Source of the DNA: Galactobacter sp.
GTDB taxonomy: Bacteria > Actinomycetota > Actinomycetes > Actinomycetales > Micrococcaceae
Assembly (NCBI GenBank): GCA_022712075.1
Contig: JALAHE010000176.1
Span: forward strand, 1-6,853
Direction: 5' to 3'
Length of the DNA stretch: 6,853 nucleotides
Positions 5,431 through 6,853 of this stretch are shown here, in pieces; within the stretch, counting starts at the first letter, position 1; every line of letters starts with the position of its first letter. The notes under the pieces are model-generated. The model did no database searches. It saw only the letters and a program-made list of their open reading frames with translations, and was not told the DNA's origin. The translations under genes were made by a program, and so were the position numbers.

Positions 5431-6690
5431 TCAGGCCACCGGCTCGACCTCGAGTGCCACGCGCCGCTCGCCCACCCTGGCCAGCACCAGCGTGGCGGCG
5501 CGGCCGCCCTTGAGCTTGCCGCGCCCGGCGAAGATCTCGCGGCGCAGCGTCTCGGGTGCGATGTCGACGCCGCGCTTCTTGATCGTGAGCGTCGTGATGT
5601 TCTGGGTCTTGGCCCACGTGCGCAGCGCCTTGGTCTTCAGGGGCAGCTCTCCCACCACGCGGTAGCTCGTCGCGAGCGCGTCGGGGGAGGGGGCGGCCGA
5701 GCGCAGATACGCGAGGTGCGGGTCAACGGCCTGCGCGTCCAGGCGCTCGGCAAGATCCGCCACGAGCCCGGCGCGGATCACGGCGCCGTCCGGCTCGTGC
5801 AGGTACTCGCCGGCCGCGGGAAGCCCGCCGCCCTCGAGGACGGCGGCTGCCGGATCCAGGCCCGGGAAGCCAGTGGCCGCCGTCAGCTCCACGAGGCCGG
5901 CCGGCGTGACGACGGCGGCGGCGCGGCGCACGCCGGGGCGCGCGAGGGCGTTGAACCACAGCGTCGCCTCCACGACGTCCCCGCGGTCGGAGAGCCACTG
6001 CGCCTCTGCGCCCTCGGGCACGGCGTCGTGGGGGAGGCCGGGGCCGAGCTTGACGCCCACGGCGAGCCCACGCGCCGCCAGGGTCGTCACAAAGCTCAAT
6101 GGCGGGGTGAACGCCTCGGGGTCGAAGAGCCGGCGCGTGCCAGAGCTGTCCTCGTCGCGGCGCGCCGGATCCAGCCATGCGCCGTCGATCCCCTCAAGCG
6201 GGGTCTCCTCGGCGAAGCCGTGGAGCACGCGGGCCTGCGGGAAGGGCATGAGGTTGAGCGTCGCGACGGCTGCCGTCGTCTCGTCGGCCTCGACGCTCGT
6301 CACCTCGAGATCCAGGGAGGCGAGCGCGAGCGAGTCGGCACCGATCCCGCAACCGAGGTCGGCCACGTGCTTGACGCCGGCCTGAGCAAAACGCCGGGCG
6401 TGCAGGGCCGCGACGGGCAGGCGGGTCGCCTGCTCCAGGCCAGGGCGGGTCAGGAACATCTCGGCGGCAAAGGGTCCAAACTTGGCCTCGCCGCGGTGGC
6501 GCAGGCTCAGCTGATGCACGACGGCGGCGACCAGCTCGGGCGCGTGGCCCGCCTTGCGCAGGGCGAGCGTCAGGCGCATTGCCGCGTCGTCGCCGGCCGC
6601 CTCCTCGGGGCGGTGGCGGCTCAGCAGGTCGAGTCCCTCCGGGGTGAGGAGGGCGGCAAGCGGCTCGGAGGAGGGAGGGGAGACGGGCAT
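5431..6690 (-). CDS. Class I SAM-dependent methyltransferase with THUMP-like C-terminus
   Basis: The 419-residue product has an N-terminal helical segment (1-100, including EAKFGPFAAEMFLTRPGLEQATR). A Rossmann methyltransferase core follows, with motif I VADLGCGIGADSLALA (109-124), an acidic ribose-binding position in SVEADE (132-137) and motif IV-like LDPARRDE (173-180). The C-terminal THUMP-like domain (about 345-415) contains LPLKTKALRTWAK and LTIKKRGVDI. THUMP-type domains bind RNA, so an RNA substrate is likely, but the DPAR motif and whole-chain pattern match a family without an established target; neither the base nor the RNA can be named. The ATG at 6690 is chosen because MPVSPPSSEPLAALLTPEG matches a natural start. 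The 37-residue in-frame extension to ATG 6801 would translate through CIRCE sites and is rejected. No strong Shine-Dalgarno site is seen. It is a single-gene unit, divergent from the CIRCE-controlled promoter at the right edge. Confidence 0.88.
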   Translation of the reverse strand: MPVSPPSSEPLAALLTPEGLDLLSRHRPEEAAGDDAAMRLTLALRKAGHAPELVAAVVHQLSLRHRGEAKFGPFAAEMFLTRPGLEQATRLPVAALHARRFAQAGVKHVADLGCGIGADSLALASLDLEVTSVEADETTAAVATLNLMPFPQARVLHGFAEETPLEGIDGAWLDPARRDEDSSGTRRLFDPEAFTPPLSFVTTLAARGLAVGVKLGPGLPHDAVPEGAEAQWLSDRGDVVEATLWFNALARPGVRRAAAVVTPAGLVELTAATGFPGLDPAAAVLEGGGLPAAGEYLHEPDGAVIRAGLVADLAERLDAQAVDPHLAYLRSAAPSPDALATSYRVVGELPLKTKALRTWAKTQNITTLTIKKRGVDIAPETLRREIFAGRGKLKGGRAATLVLARVGERRVALEVEPVA

Positions 6691-6739
6691 GGCTTCAGTT
6701 TCCCACGCGGGCGGGCGCGCCCACGCCGTGGGTGAACAA

Positions 6740-6766
6740 CTGGCACTCACCTTGACCGAGTGCCAG
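6740..6766 (+). promoter_or_regulatory. CIRCE operator 1 (HrcA site)
   Basis: CTGGCACTC (6740-6748), a 9-nt spacer and GAGTGCCAG (6758-6766) form a perfect 9-bp inverted repeat with exactly the CIRCE geometry (consensus TTAGCACTC-N9-GAGTGCTAA). The spacer contains the -35 TTGACC, so HrcA bound here would block RNA polymerase. The site is 50 nt upstream of the divergent methyltransferase start. Confidence 0.95.
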
Positions 6767-6787
6767 CGCCTTCCTACAGTTGAACCA
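6752..6787 (+). promoter_or_regulatory. Housekeeping-type promoter of an off-window heat-shock gene (groES expected)
   Basis: TTGACC (6752-6757, 5 of 6 to consensus) and TACAGT (6775-6780, TANNNT) are separated by exactly 17 bp. The predicted start is near A6787. The -35 lies inside CIRCE 1 and the start abuts CIRCE 2. The remaining 6815-6853 shows no convincing start codon with a ribosome site, so it is 5'UTR and the gene begins outside the window. groES-groEL is the normal target of such an arrangement, though groEL alone, or another HrcA target, is possible. Confidence 0.88.
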
Positions 6788-6814
6788 TCAGCACTCGCCA
6801 CGTGCGAGTGCTAA
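6788..6814 (+). promoter_or_regulatory. CIRCE operator 2 (HrcA site)
   Basis: TCAGCACTC (6788-6796), a 9-nt spacer and GAGTGCTAA (6806-6814) match the CIRCE consensus at all but one base. The spacer ends allow two more pairs (G6797-C6805, C6798-G6804), so the transcribed element could also form a hairpin at the very 5' end of the mRNA, as described for CIRCE in other bacteria. It begins 1 nt after the predicted transcript start. Confidence 0.96.
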
Positions 6815-6853
6815 GCCCTTCGGCCCAGCGCCCGGCCCCCGCGCGGTGGGCGG

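Noticed and set aside
4772..6735. Long plus-strand open frames opposite the HicB-like and methyltransferase genes
   Set aside because: They are antisense shadows produced by high G+C third positions; the residues are Ala/Ser/Arg-rich with no domain or ribosome site.
6691..6801. Longer start (ATG 6801) for the methyltransferase
   Set aside because: The extension runs through CIRCE sites and the opposite-strand promoter and encodes no recognisable sequence.
1..6853. CRISPR array, tRNA, transposon ends or riboswitch
   Set aside because: No spaced identical repeats, cloverleaf, terminal inverted repeats with transposase, or recognisable riboswitch core was seen on either strand.

Overview
This window is chromosomal DNA from a high-GC actinobacterium. 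The evidence is the heavy G/C bias at third codon positions, several GTG starts, stop/start overlaps of the form GTGA, CIRCE-type heat-shock operators, and a tsaB-rimI-tsaD cluster. I cannot place it below order level from the sequence alone; it fits Actinomycetales or Micrococcales-like organisms. No mobile element, CRISPR array, tRNA or rRNA is visible. Codon use looks uniform, so nothing suggests recent transfer.

Layout. Positions 73-2368 (+) hold tsaB, rimI and tsaD, a tightly overlapping operon for the tRNA modification t6A37 plus protein N-acetylation. A strong bidirectional hairpin terminator (2468-2512) separates it from a convergent minus-strand block. That block, read from right to left, contains four genes. 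First is a class I SAM-dependent methyltransferase with a THUMP-like C-terminus (5431-6690), followed by its own terminator (5373-5409). Next is a HicB-like ribbon-helix-helix protein (4756-5313) with a promoter/operator that looks leaderless. Then comes a DUF4097 beta-strand-repeat protein (3855-4691), probably co-transcribed with it. Last is a GCS2-family glutamate-cysteine ligase (2580-3722) with its own likely promoter. The right edge (6740-6814) carries a plus-strand promoter bracketed by two CIRCE operators, which almost certainly drives a chaperonin gene (groES expected) just outside the window.

How the genes work together. TsaB and TsaD are two parts of the threonylcarbamoyl transferase; TsaE and TsaC would lie elsewhere, TsaE possibly just upstream. 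RimI is a GNAT acetyltransferase commonly carried in this operon. The HicB-like and DUF4097 genes form a two-gene unit of unknown function. The HicB-like protein has an RHH DNA-binding fold but no HicA toxin beside it, and palindromes over its own promoter suggest autoregulation. This pair is the least understood part of the window. The rest is mostly conserved housekeeping DNA with some clear regulatory architecture.
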